Below are positions 27,392 through 36,189 of a DNA stretch of 64,000 nt, in pieces. The stretch's first letter is position 1. Every line of letters starts with the position of its first letter. The DNA comes from Enterobacteriaceae bacterium UBA7338. Lineage in GTDB: Bacteria; Pseudomonadota; Gammaproteobacteria; Enterobacterales; Enterobacteriaceae. The translations under genes and the position numbers were made by a program. The notes under the pieces were generated by a model. It saw only the letters and a program-made list of their open reading frames with translations. It made no database searches and was not told the origin of the DNA. Location of the stretch: NCBI GenBank assembly GCA_002480085.1, contig DKPJ01000016.1:120972-184971 (forward strand), given 5' to 3'.

Positions 27392-27703
27392 ATGACCGTA
27401 CGTATTCTGGCAGTGTGTGGCTGCGGGCAAGGCAGCTCAATGATTATGAAAATGAAGGTCGATCAGTTCCTCACCCAGCAGGGGATCGCCCATACCGTCA
27501 ACAGCTGTGCCGTCGGTGAGTATAAGAGTGAGCTGAGCGGGGCGGACATCATCATCGCCTCAACCCATGTCGCCAGCGAAATCACGGTGACAGGCAATAA
27601 GTACGTGGTGGGCGTGCGCAACATGCTCTCGGCAGCCGACTTTGGTCCGAAGCTGCTGGAGGTGATCCAGGCACACTTTCCACAGGACATGACGCAAGGA
27701 TAA
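27392..27703 (+). CDS. ulaB: Ascorbate PTS component EIIB
   Basis: 103 residues from ATG 27392, which follows AAAGGAGTG; an in-frame start inside ulaA is rejected. PTS IIB of the lactose/ascorbate type: LAVCGCGQGSS at the N-terminus with Cys9 as the phosphorylated residue. It receives phosphate from UlaC and passes it to ascorbate during transport through UlaA. It starts 13 bases after ulaA. Confidence 0.96.
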   Translation: MTVRILAVCGCGQGSSMIMKMKVDQFLTQQGIAHTVNSCAVGEYKSELSGADIIIASTHVASEITVTGNKYVVGVRNMLSAADFGPKLLEVIQAHFPQDMTQG

Positions 27704-27706
27704 ACC

Positions 27707-28174
27707 ATGAAACTACGTGATTCGCTGGCGCAGAACCACGCCATTCGCCTGCAGGCGGAGGCTGAGAGCTGGCAGGAGGCGGTGAAAATCGGCGTCGATC
27801 TGCTGGTGGACGCCGACGTGGTGGAGCCGCGCTACTACCAGGCCATTCTCGACGGCGTCGAAAAGTTTGGTCCCTACTTTGTCATCGCGCCGGGACTGGC
27901 GATGCCCCACGGTCGTCCGGAGGAGGGGGTAAAGCGCACCGGCTTTGCGCTGGTGACGTTGAAGACGCCGCTGGCGTTCAACCATGAAGATAACGATCCG
28001 GTCGATATTCTCATCACCCTGGCGGCGGTGGATGCCTACACCCATCAGGAGGTCGGCATTATGCAGATTGTTAACCTGTTTGAGGATGAAGCCAACTTTG
28101 ATCGCCTCCGCGCCTGCCGTAGCGAGCAGGAGGTCCTTGATTTAATTGATAACGCCACTGCGGCGGCTGTTTAA
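27707..28174 (+). CDS. ulaC: Ascorbate PTS component EIIA
   Basis: 155 residues, mannitol/fructose-type IIA domain. His68 in GLAMPHGRP is the phosphorylated residue; LVTLKTPLAFN and VDILITLAAVDA follow in the usual order. It takes phosphate from HPr and hands it to UlaB. The ATG lies 3 bases after the ulaB stop, with CAAGGA at the end of ulaB as ribosome site. Confidence 0.96.
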   Translation: MKLRDSLAQNHAIRLQAEAESWQEAVKIGVDLLVDADVVEPRYYQAILDGVEKFGPYFVIAPGLAMPHGRPEEGVKRTGFALVTLKTPLAFNHEDNDPVDILITLAAVDAYTHQEVGIMQIVNLFEDEANFDRLRACRSEQEVLDLIDNATAAAV

Positions 28175-28187
28175 AAGGAAGACGACG

Positions 28188-28838
28188 ATGTCATTACCGA
28201 TGTTACAGGTTGCGCTGGATAACCAGACCCTTGCCGACGCCTACGCCACTACGCGGCTGATCGCCGAAGAGGTGGACATTATTGAGGTGGGGACCATCCT
28301 CTGCGTGGGGGAAGGGGTACGTGCGGTGCGCGATCTCAAGGCGCTCTATCCGCATAAAATCGTGCTGGCCGACGCCAAGATTGCCGATGCCGGGAAGATC
28401 CTCTCCCGCATGTGCTTTGAGGCCAATGCCGACTGGGTCACCGTGATCTGCTGTGCGGATATCAACACCGCCAAAGGGGCGCTCGACGTCGCCCGGGAGT
28501 TTAACGGCGATGTGCAAATCGAGCTGACCGGCTTCTGGACGTGGGAGCAGGCGCAGGCCTGGCGGGAAGCGGGCATTCAGCAGGTGGTCTACCACCGCAG
28601 CCGTGATGCACAGGCGGCGGGCATCGCCTGGGGCGAGGCGGATATCAGCGCCATTAAACGCCTGGCGGAGATGGGCTTTAAGGTCACCGTCACCGGCGGA
28701 CTGGCGCTGTCAGATCTGCCGCTGTTTAAAGGCATTCCGATCCATGTCTTTATCGCCGGGCGCAGCATCCGCGATGCCGCCGATCCGGTACAGGCCGCGC
28801 GGCAGTTTAAACGCTCAATCGCCCAGCTGTGGGGTTAA
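28188..28838 (+). CDS. ulaD: 3-keto-L-gulonate-6-phosphate decarboxylase
   Basis: 216 residues from ATG 28188 (AAAAGGAAGACG upstream), the exact length of the characterised enzyme. Orotidine-decarboxylase-superfamily barrel with the known active-site positions Glu33, Asp62, Lys64 (LADAKIADAG) and His136 all present. It converts 3-keto-L-gulonate-6-phosphate to L-xylulose-5-phosphate and CO2. Confidence 0.97.
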   Translation: MSLPMLQVALDNQTLADAYATTRLIAEEVDIIEVGTILCVGEGVRAVRDLKALYPHKIVLADAKIADAGKILSRMCFEANADWVTVICCADINTAKGALDVAREFNGDVQIELTGFWTWEQAQAWREAGIQQVVYHRSRDAQAAGIAWGEADISAIKRLAEMGFKVTVTGGLALSDLPLFKGIPIHVFIAGRSIRDAADPVQAARQFKRSIAQLWG

Positions 28839-28847
28839 GGAGCGGCT

Positions 28848-29714
28848 ATGCTGTCGAAAACCGTGCCGCTTGGCATCTATGAAAAAGCGCTCCCCGCCGG
28901 GGAGTGCTGGTATGAGCGCCTCAATCTGGCGAAAACGCTGGGGTTTGATTTTGTTGAGATGTCGATCGACGAAACCGACGCCCGGCTGGCCCGGCTTAGC
29001 TGGAGCCAGGAGCAGCGGCTGGCGCTGGTGAAGGCGGTTGCCGACACCGGGGTGCGGGTTCCCTCCATGTGCCTGAGCGCCCACCGCCGCTTTCCGCTGG
29101 GCAGTGAAGATGACGCGGTGCGCGCCGAGGGGCTGGCGATCATGCGCCGCGCTATTCAGCTGGCGCAGGACGTCGGCATCCGCGTGATCCAGCTGGCTGG
29201 CTATGATGTCTACTATCAGCAGGCCAACGACGAGACGCGCCGCCGTTTCCGTGACGGGCTGAAGGCGAGCGTGGAGATGGCCAGCCGGGCGCAGGTGACG
29301 CTGGCGATGGAGATCATGGACTACCCGCTGATGAACTCCATCAGCAAAGCGCTCGGCTATACCCACTATCTGAACAATCCGTGGTTTCAGCTCTATCCCG
29401 ATATCGGCAACCTCTCGGCGTGGGACAACGACGTGCAGATGGAGCTGCGGGCAGGCAGCGGGCATATCGTGGCGGTGCACGTGAAGGATACCCGTCCCGG
29501 CGTCTTCAAAAACGTTCCCTTCGGCACCGGCGTAGTGGATTTCGAACGCTGCTTCCGCACGCTGAAAGAGAGCGGCTACTGCGGGCCTTACCTGATCGAG
29601 ATGTGGAGCGAGACGGCGGCCGATCCGCTGCAGGAGGTGGCGAGGGCGCGGGCGTGGGTGTGCGAGCGCATGGCCCGAGCCGGACTGTTGGAGGATACCC
29701 ATGCAGCAGCTTAA
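28848..29714 (+). CDS. ulaE: L-xylulose-5-phosphate 3-epimerase
   Basis: 288 residues, xylose-isomerase-like TIM barrel. MLSKTVPLGIYEKALPAGECW opens the protein; metal ligands lie in IMDYP, YPDIGNL, VHVKDT and EMWSE. It makes L-ribulose-5-phosphate from L-xylulose-5-phosphate. The stop overlaps the ulaF start by 14 bases because of an Ala-rich ending (THAAA), which couples their translation. Confidence 0.96.
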   Translation: MLSKTVPLGIYEKALPAGECWYERLNLAKTLGFDFVEMSIDETDARLARLSWSQEQRLALVKAVADTGVRVPSMCLSAHRRFPLGSEDDAVRAEGLAIMRRAIQLAQDVGIRVIQLAGYDVYYQQANDETRRRFRDGLKASVEMASRAQVTLAMEIMDYPLMNSISKALGYTHYLNNPWFQLYPDIGNLSAWDNDVQMELRAGSGHIVAVHVKDTRPGVFKNVPFGTGVVDFERCFRTLKESGYCGPYLIEMWSETAADPLQEVARARAWVCERMARAGLLEDTHAAA

Positions 29715-30387
29715 ACAGCAGGTCTTTGCGGCCAATCTGGATCTGCCCCGCCACGGCCTGGTGACCTTTACCTGGGGCAACGTCAGCGCCATCGACAGGA
29801 CGCGCGGGCTGGTAGCCATCAAGCCCAGCGGCGTGGCCTATGAAACGATGACGGTGGATGACATCGTTGTGGTGGATATGAAGGGGAACGTGGTAGAGGG
29901 GAGACTGCGGCCCTCTTCCGATACTGCCACCCATCTGGCGCTCTATCGCCGCTATCCCTCCCTCGGCGGCGTAGTGCATACCCACTCCACGCACGCTACC
30001 GCCTGGGCGCAGGCCGGGCTGGCGATCCCTGCCCTGGGCACCACTCATGCAGACTACTTTCTCGGCGATATTCCCTGTACGCGGGCGTTAACCGAGGAGG
30101 AGGTGCAGAGCGAGTATGAGCTAAATACCGGCAAGGTGATCATCGAAACGCTGAAGGAGGGCGACCCGCTGCATACCCCGGGCATGGTGGTTTACCAGCA
30201 CGGGCCGTTTGCCTGGGGCAAGAGTGCGCACGATGCGGTGCACAATGCGGTGGTGATGGAGGAGGTGGCGCGGATGGCGTGGATCGCGCGCGGCATCAAT
30301 CCGGACCTAAAGTCCATTGATGATTACCTTATGGCTAAACACTTTATGCGCAAGCACGGCTCCCACGCCTACTACGGACAAAAGTAA
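29701..30387 (+). CDS. ulaF: L-ribulose-5-phosphate 4-epimerase
   Basis: 228 residues, class II aldolase/AraD family, same length as E. coli UlaF. TWGNVSAID, KPSGVAYE, SSDTATHL and zinc ligands VHTHSTHA (His93, His95) with a later His in PGMVVYQHGPFAWG. It yields D-xylulose-5-phosphate for the pentose phosphate pathway, ending ascorbate breakdown. A YagU-like gene follows 21 bases later with no clear terminator. Confidence 0.96.
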   Translation: MQQLKQQVFAANLDLPRHGLVTFTWGNVSAIDRTRGLVAIKPSGVAYETMTVDDIVVVDMKGNVVEGRLRPSSDTATHLALYRRYPSLGGVVHTHSTHATAWAQAGLAIPALGTTHADYFLGDIPCTRALTEEEVQSEYELNTGKVIIETLKEGDPLHTPGMVVYQHGPFAWGKSAHDAVHNAVVMEEVARMAWIARGINPDLKSIDDYLMAKHFMRKHGSHAYYGQK

Positions 30388-30408
30388 AATTTACTAATCG
30401 GGTGGTTT

Positions 30409-30960
30409 ATGGCTATCAGCACACTGTTTGTCAGAACGGAACCCCGGCGGCGTCGGTACGGCGTTGCCGCTATCATCGGCATCGCAGCGGGTATTATCTC
30501 TGCGTTTGTTAAATGGGGCGCAGAGGTGCCTCTGCCGCCGAGAACCTTCTCCGGGGGAAGAGATGCGTTAAATCCTCCCTACCTGTTTTTACGTGACTAT
30601 TTAGGTATCGACCCAACCCACGCGATCTATACCTTCTCTGAGCACGTCATCAACCCGGTGGTGGTCACCCATATCATCTTCTCGCTGGTGTTTGCGGTGG
30701 GTTACTGCGTTGTCGCTGAAATCTTTCCCAAAGTAAAGCTGGGGCAGGGCATCCTGGCAGGCCTAATTGTTACGGTGGTAGTGCACGGTATTTTCTGCCC
30801 GGCGCTGCATCTCTCTCCGCCGCTTGCCCAGCTTCCTGTTGATGAGTATCTCTCTGAGATCCTCGGCCATATTTTCTGGTTCTGGGTGATTGAACTCATG
30901 CGTCGCGATCTGCGTAACCGCATTACGCATGAGCCTGATGCCGAGGTTGCCTTTACTTAA
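30409..30960 (+). CDS. YagU-family inner-membrane protein
   Basis: 183 residues, DUF1440/YagU family: RRRYGVAAIIGIAAGIISAFVKWGAEVPLPPR near the N-terminus, HIIFSLVFAVGYCVVAEIFPK (about 88-108), FWFWVIELMRRDLRNRITHEPD at the end; about four membrane segments. E. coli YagU, as I recall it, is about 20 residues longer in the loop after PPR and has been linked to acid resistance. It is 21 bases downstream of ulaF on the same strand, so it may be the last gene of the ula transcript. Its ribosome site (GGGTGG) is modest. Confidence 0.85.
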   Translation: MAISTLFVRTEPRRRRYGVAAIIGIAAGIISAFVKWGAEVPLPPRTFSGGRDALNPPYLFLRDYLGIDPTHAIYTFSEHVINPVVVTHIIFSLVFAVGYCVVAEIFPKVKLGQGILAGLIVTVVVHGIFCPALHLSPPLAQLPVDEYLSEILGHIFWFWVIELMRRDLRNRITHEPDAEVAFT

Positions 30961-30972
30961 CCTGCGAGGGGA

Positions 30973-32223
30973 TCAGCGCTGCTGGTATGCTACAGGCGTA
31001 AGCCGCATACCCAGCAGCGTCACCACGCAGATAACCGCCCCGGCGTAGAAGGTCGAGGCGGCGCCCAGCGTCTCCCACAGAACGCCCGCGCCGGTGCTGG
31101 CCAGCAGCATCGCGATACCGCTAATCAGGTTGAACATGCCGAAGGCGGTCCCGCGCAGCTCTGGCGGGGCGGTGTGGGCGATCATGGCGGCCAGCAGGCC
31201 CTGGGTCATGCCCATATGGATCCCCCACAGGCCGACGCCGATCAGCAGCGTGCTCCAGTGCTGGCTGAGCGCCAGGGCGATGTCGGCGGCGATCAGCACC
31301 AGCAGCCCGGCCTGTAACAGGCCGCTATGGCTCATGCGGTCAGAGAGCTTGCCAAACGGATAGGCCGTCAGGCTATAGACCAGGTTCATCGCGACCATCA
31401 CCAGCGGGATGGCAAACAGCGGGATCCCCATCTGGTTGGCGCGCAGGACAAGAAACGCTTCGCTAAAGCGGGCCAGGGTAAAGATGGCCCCTAAGCCCAC
31501 GACCCACCAGTAGGCGGCGCTGAGCTTCTTTAGGCTCTCCCGGCGCAGCGGGTTAGTCCGTTTATGGGCTACAGGATTTTTTGGCTCGCGCAGGCCAAAC
31601 CAGAGCAGGGTGATGGACATGACGCCTGGAATAACGGCCACCCAGAAGATAGCCTGAAAATCGTTGTGCCAGAGCAGCATCAGGGCCACCGCCAGCAGCG
31701 GCCCGAGAAAGGCGCCAACGGTATCCAGCGACTGGCGTAGTCCGTAGGCCGCGCCACGGATCTCAGGCGGCGTAACGTCGGCCACCAGCGCATCCCGGGG
31801 GGCACCGCGGATGCCTTTGCCGACGCGGTCGATCATGCGTGCGGTGAGGACCACACCCGAGGAGCCAGCGAGGGCAAAGAGCGGCTTGCTTAAGGCACCG
31901 AGGCCGTAGCCGAGCATAGCCAATCCCTTGCGTTTGCCAAGGTAGTCGCTGAGCACGCCGGAGAAGACTTTAATAATCAGGGCGGTGGCTTCGGCCAGAC
32001 CCTCAATGATGCCAATAATAATGACGCTGGCGCCGAGGGTGGTGGCCATAAACAGCGGCAGCAGGCTGTGGATCATCTCTGATGAGACATCCATAAGCAG
32101 GCTCACGCCGCCGAGAACCCAGACGCCCTGCGGAATACGACTCAGCGTCGAGGAGCGGTGTTCGGTGTTAGTCCTTTGCAGCGTGTGCCTCGCTCTCTTG
32201 CGTTGGGGGCTGGCCAGCTTCAC
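30973..32223 (-). CDS. Major facilitator superfamily transporter
   Basis: Up to 416 residues with about twelve hydrophobic segments; MFS features include a charged loop 2-3 segment FSGVLSDYLGKRKG, DRVGKGIRGAPRDAL in the first half and a central basic loop (about 215-235). The substrate is unknown. The start is doubtful: the only upstream start codon before membrane segment 1 (GVWVLGGVSLLMDVSSE) is GTG 32223, with no clear ribosome site and lying inside the yjfY remnant. Later GTG and ATG codons would cut into segment 1. Rare CTG initiation is possible. The 5' end may have been rearranged. Confidence 0.8.
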   Translation of the reverse strand: MKLASPQRKRARHTLQRTNTEHRSSTLSRIPQGVWVLGGVSLLMDVSSEMIHSLLPLFMATTLGASVIIIGIIEGLAEATALIIKVFSGVLSDYLGKRKGLAMLGYGLGALSKPLFALAGSSGVVLTARMIDRVGKGIRGAPRDALVADVTPPEIRGAAYGLRQSLDTVGAFLGPLLAVALMLLWHNDFQAIFWVAVIPGVMSITLLWFGLREPKNPVAHKRTNPLRRESLKKLSAAYWWVVGLGAIFTLARFSEAFLVLRANQMGIPLFAIPLVMVAMNLVYSLTAYPFGKLSDRMSHSGLLQAGLLVLIAADIALALSQHWSTLLIGVGLWGIHMGMTQGLLAAMIAHTAPPELRGTAFGMFNLISGIAMLLASTGAGVLWETLGAASTFYAGAVICVVTLLGMRLTPVAYQQR

Positions 32224-32377
32224 TATCAGCGGCGTGATTGTGGTTTATATATACTACGCCTAAGCTCATCACGTCATCCATATTACGTTCCGGATGGGGA
32301 TCGACATAGATAGCCGCCGTTGCGCTGGTGCTCAGCAGCAGCGCCGTCAGTAGTGGAATAGTGATTTTTTTCATCAT
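32168..32377 (-). pseudogene. yjfY: yjfY remnant, truncated DUF1471 protein
   Basis: 69 residues. A normal signal peptide (MMKKITIPLLTALLLSTSAT, cleavage near TAA) and the first half of a DUF1471 domain (RNMDDVMSLGVVYINHNHAADSEA) are present. The reading frame stops just after EAHAAKD, where family members continue with a Tyr-Tyr/Tyr-Arg strand and end in an Ala-x-x-Tyr motif. The missing 20-30 residues include the conserved core of the fold. The lost 3' end coincides with the 5' end of the MFS gene, which overlaps it by 56 bases in another frame. It could still make a short secreted peptide. Confidence 0.7.
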
Positions 32378-32654
32378 GTTACACCCCAACTCACTCATCA
32401 ACAGCTCTCTGATGCGCGATCGTAGAGAAGCCGCTCCCCACTCGCGTTCGGGCTTACGTAAAGTGTACTCACTGGCGGGCAAACTCACCGCGATCGTTTC
32501 TGCTGCAGTTGTGCAAAAATTTACCGCAATGCGGATAGAGCAAGCTTAGACCCGCCGAAAAAGGGCACTTCACGCTTTGTGCGAATTATTTGTGCAATCA
32601 CCTTGAGTTCGTCTGGCTTCGCAAGTATGATTACGCGTCAATTTTTCAGCCGCC

Positions 32655-32731
32655 TTTCAAACACGTTCCTTGCTTCCATGGGCCGCGGCTGACCCTGACA
32701 GGAGGCTGAATAATCCGTAAGGAGCAATTCG
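32655..32731 (+). promoter_or_regulatory. rpsF mRNA leader, candidate S6:S18 autoregulatory element
   Basis: The leader just before rpsF contains GGCCGCGGCTGACCC (32681-32695) and a second CCG at 32715-32717 next to the AAGGAG ribosome site. In bacteria with this operon the S6:S18 complex binds a leader structure exposing CCG that mimics its rRNA site. Position and CCG triplets fit; I did not fold the RNA. Confidence 0.5.
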
Positions 32732-33127
32732 ATGCGTCATTACGAAATCGTTTTTATGGTCCATCCTGACCAGAGCGAACAGGTTCCGGGCATGATCGAG
32801 CGTTACACTGGTGCTATCACTGCAGCAGAAGGCACGATCCACCGTCTGGAAGACTGGGGCCGCCGTCAGCTGGCTTATCCGATCAACAAACTGCACAAAG
32901 CACACTACGTTCTGCTGAACGTTGAAGCGCCGCAGGAAGCGATCGATGAGCTGGAAACTAACTTCCGCTTCAACGATGCCGTTATCCGCAGCATGGTTAT
33001 GCGTACCAAAAACGCTGTTACTGAAGCATCTCCGATGGTTAAAGCGAAAGACGAGCGCCGTGAGCGTCGCGATGATTTCGCTAACGAAACCGCAGATGCT
33101 GAAGATGCTGGGGATTCTGAAGAGTAA
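32732..33127 (+). CDS. rpsF: 30S ribosomal protein S6
   Basis: 131 residues. Opens with MRHYEIVFMVHPDQSEQVP, the S6 ferredoxin-like fold, and ends in the acidic enterobacterial tail (ETADAEDAGDSEE) that receives extra Glu residues from RimK. It binds S18 in the 30S platform. AAGGAG lies 7-8 bases before the ATG. First gene of rpsF-priB-rpsR-rplI. Confidence 0.98.
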   Translation: MRHYEIVFMVHPDQSEQVPGMIERYTGAITAAEGTIHRLEDWGRRQLAYPINKLHKAHYVLLNVEAPQEAIDELETNFRFNDAVIRSMVMRTKNAVTEASPMVKAKDERRERRDDFANETADAEDAGDSEE

Positions 33128-33133
33128 TTTCTG

Positions 33134-33680
<547 letters not shown>

Positions 33681-33721
33681 TCGGGCACGGTCCATTAATA
33701 CGACTTTGAGAGGATAAGGTA

Positions 33722-34171
33722 ATGCAAGTTATTCTGCTTGATAAAGTAGCAAACCTCGGTAGCCTGGGCGACCAGGTTAACGTTAAAGCGGGCTACGCTC
33801 GTAACTTCCTGGTACCGCAGGGCAAAGCTGTTCCTGCTACCAAGAAAAACGTTGAATTTTTCGAAGCACGCCGTGCTGAACTGGAAGCTAAACTGGCTGA
33901 CGTTCAGAACGCTGCTGAAGCTCGCGCTGAGAAAATCAACGCACTGGGCACCGTTACCATCGCGTCTAAAGCAGGCGACGAAGGTAAACTGTTCGGTTCC
34001 ATCGGTACTCGCGACATCGCTGACGCTGTAACTGCAGCTGGCGTTGACGTGGCTAAGAGCGAAGTTCGTCTGCCGAACGGCGTTCTGCGTACCACCGGTG
34101 AGCACGAAGTGGACTTCCAGGTTCACAGCGAAGTGTTTGCTAAAGTTATCATCAACGTGGTTGCTGAATAA
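33722..34171 (+). CDS. rplI: 50S ribosomal protein L9
   Basis: 149 residues. N-terminal rRNA-binding domain (MQVILLDKVANLGSLGDQV then NVKAGYARNFLVPQGKA), long connecting helix with alternating charges (about 41-74), C-terminal domain. It sits at the base of the L1 stalk and helps keep reading frame. GAGAGGATAAGGTA precedes the ATG. A strong terminator follows. Confidence 0.98.
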   Translation: MQVILLDKVANLGSLGDQVNVKAGYARNFLVPQGKAVPATKKNVEFFEARRAELEAKLADVQNAAEARAEKINALGTVTIASKAGDEGKLFGSIGTRDIADAVTAAGVDVAKSEVRLPNGVLRTTGEHEVDFQVHSEVFAKVIINVVAE

Positions 34172-34200
34172 TCTGCGACTCTCGTTTGAGATAACACCGA

Positions 34201-34232
34201 AACGCCTGCCTCGTGCAGGCGTTTTGCTTTTT
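34201..34232 (+). terminator. Rho-independent terminator after rplI
   Basis: AACGCCTGC (34201-34209) and GCAGGCGTT (34215-34223) around CTCGT, followed by TTGCTTTTT. It ends the rpsF-rplI operon. Confidence 0.92.
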
Positions 34233-34326
34233 GCGACCCCGCCGACACTCCCAACGGTGCTGGGTATCAATTCCTCCCGCCTTTCACCATAATAAATTAA
34301 AACACGATTTTAATTTTGGTGAGGAA

Positions 34327-35256
34327 ATGGAAACAGTCTCTTCAGTACCGGTTTTTGCCCGTAGAAACGTCGCCTACGCCGGGGCTACGCTCTGCTGTCT
34401 GCTCTGGGGCAGCTCCTATCCCGCTATTAAGAGCGGCTATGAACTCTTTGCTATTGCTACCGACGATATCCCCTCGAAGATCGTCTTTGCAGGCTACCGC
34501 TTTCTGTTTGCCGGGCTACTGCTGCTGCTGTTTGCCATGGCGCAGCGTAAACCCATCGCCCGGCTCAGTCCGCAGCAGTATGGTCAGATGGCGATTCTGG
34601 GCCTGACGCAGACCTCGATTCAGTACATCTTCTTCTATATCGGCCTCGCCTTTACCACCGGGGTGAAAGGCTCGATCATGAACGCCACGGGTACCTTTTT
34701 CAGCGTGCTGCTGGCCCACCTGATCTATAAAAACGACAGGCTAAGCTACAACAAGAGCATCGGCTGCGTGCTGGGCTTTGCCGGGGTGATGCTGGTGAAC
34801 GTCAACCACTCGCTGCTCGATTTCAGCTTTAGCATGATGGGGGACGGCTTCGTGGTGCTGGCGGCGTTTATTCTTTCGGCCTCCATGCTCTATGGCAAAC
34901 GCATCTCGCAAACCGTCGATCCAACGGTAATGACCGGCTGGCAGCTGGCGTTTGGCGGCGGAGTGCTGGTACTCGGCGGCTATCTGACCGGTGGCACGCT
35001 GGTAGTGCATAGCGCGACGGCGGTAGCGCTCCTCGGCTATCTGACGCTGCTCTCATCCATTGCCTTTGCCCTGTGGAGCGTCCTGCTCAAGTACAACCGC
35101 GTCAGTATGATTGCGCCGTTTAACTTTGTGATCCCGGTAGCGGGTACGGTGCTGTCGGCGATCTTCCTTGGGGAGAATATCCTTGAAATGAAATACGCCA
35201 TTGCGCTGGTGCTGGTCTGCTCGGGTATCTGGTGGGTAAATAAGCCGAAAGCGTAA
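34327..35256 (+). CDS. DMT-superfamily (EamA) transporter
   Basis: 309 residues from ATG 34327 (METVSSVPVFARRN). A frame from 34213 would run through the rplI terminator, so it is rejected. Ten hydrophobic segments and two EamA repeats: LLWGSSYPAIKSGY in the first, GLTQTSIQYIFFYIGLAFTTGVKGSIMNAT (about 95-125) and SIAFALWSVLLKYNRVSMIAPFNFVIPV in the second. It is probably an exporter of an amino acid or other metabolite; substrate unknown. It is an extra gene relative to E. coli, where ytfB follows rplI. Confidence 0.88.
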   Translation: METVSSVPVFARRNVAYAGATLCCLLWGSSYPAIKSGYELFAIATDDIPSKIVFAGYRFLFAGLLLLLFAMAQRKPIARLSPQQYGQMAILGLTQTSIQYIFFYIGLAFTTGVKGSIMNATGTFFSVLLAHLIYKNDRLSYNKSIGCVLGFAGVMLVNVNHSLLDFSFSMMGDGFVVLAAFILSASMLYGKRISQTVDPTVMTGWQLAFGGGVLVLGGYLTGGTLVVHSATAVALLGYLTLLSSIAFALWSVLLKYNRVSMIAPFNFVIPVAGTVLSAIFLGENILEMKYAIALVLVCSGIWWVNKPKA

Positions 35257-35274
35257 AATCCGGGTCACCTAAAC

Positions 35275-35305
35275 GTAGCCCCGGTAAGCGTAGCGCCACC
35301 GGGGG
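35275..35305 (+). repeat. REP element between DMT transporter and ytfB
   Basis: GTAGCCCCGGTAAGCG and TAGCGCCACCGGGGG form the REP hairpin between two convergent genes, where it may act as a transcription barrier. Confidence 0.8.
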
Positions 35306-35318
35306 AAGGGATGTTGAC

Positions 35319-35957
35319 TCAGCGGGCGCGAATAAAGCTGCCGTTGGCCTGGCGGGTAAACAGTACCTCCCCATCCCCGGTTTCAATCGTCAGGCCGGTC
35401 ACCACGCCGCTGGCATTCTGGCGGATCTTCACCACCTGGCCGGTTTGCAGCGTGCTGAGCGGCTTGCCGCTGCCCTCAACCTGCGCCATCGCATAGACGT
35501 CCGTCGCCGGCAGGTTGTGATCGCGGAAGAGCTGGGCCATGGTCTGTCCAGACGCAACGCGGTAGGTTCGCCACTGCTGATCGATGCCCCCTGACTCCTG
35601 GAAAGGCTGCACGACGTTAGTCTGTGCGGTAGTGCTTTGCGTCTCTTCCGGCTGCTCCTGCTCCTGGATTGGCTCCGGGGCCACCGGCGCAACCAGCTGG
35701 GGATCGCTCACCGTTGGCGCAGCGGGCTGGGCGGTAGGGGCTGGCTGAGAGGGGGCGATATCCAGCTGGGCGTCACGCCTGACCGGCGCATCCTCGCCGT
35801 TATCCCCGGAAGGCAGCAAAAAGCCGATAATAATCAGCAGAGCCGCAATAATGATGCCGCGACGGTGCGCAGGGGGCAGCGGATCCATAATGCGAAAGTT
35901 ATCCGGCGCGTACCAGATTTTCGCCAGAGTCGGTTTCAGTGCAAATCGCCCGGGCAT
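35319..35957 (-). CDS. ytfB: YtfB, OapA-family cell-envelope protein
   Basis: 212 residues, identical in length to E. coli YtfB. Cytoplasmic N-terminus with MDPLPPAHRRG, one membrane segment (about 34-49), a Pro/Gln/Glu-rich periplasmic linker (about 55-125) and a C-terminal LysM-like OapA domain (about 128-212, YRVASGQTMAQLFRDHNLPATDVYAM). E. coli YtfB localises to the septum and binds glycan strands. It is transcribed towards the DMT gene. Confidence 0.94.
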   Translation of the reverse strand: MPGRFALKPTLAKIWYAPDNFRIMDPLPPAHRRGIIIAALLIIIGFLLPSGDNGEDAPVRRDAQLDIAPSQPAPTAQPAAPTVSDPQLVAPVAPEPIQEQEQPEETQSTTAQTNVVQPFQESGGIDQQWRTYRVASGQTMAQLFRDHNLPATDVYAMAQVEGSGKPLSTLQTGQVVKIRQNASGVVTGLTIETGDGEVLFTRQANGSFIRAR

Positions 35958-36189
35958 GGCTTTCCTCCTGCTCCGCGTCGTTATTTTCCTGTATCACTGA
36001 GTATAGATTGCTAACTGCCTGACTCGCGTAGTAAAGCGCTCTTTCGTGACCTGGGATCGGGAATAATCTTACCCCTCTCTATTGTTTCTTTTTCGCTGCG
36101 ATTTGTCACCCTCCCTGCGACAAAGTTTTACCCGGTGCGGCGCGGCTGCTATGCTGCCCGCTACTTTTAATACGATGAAAGGAAAATCC

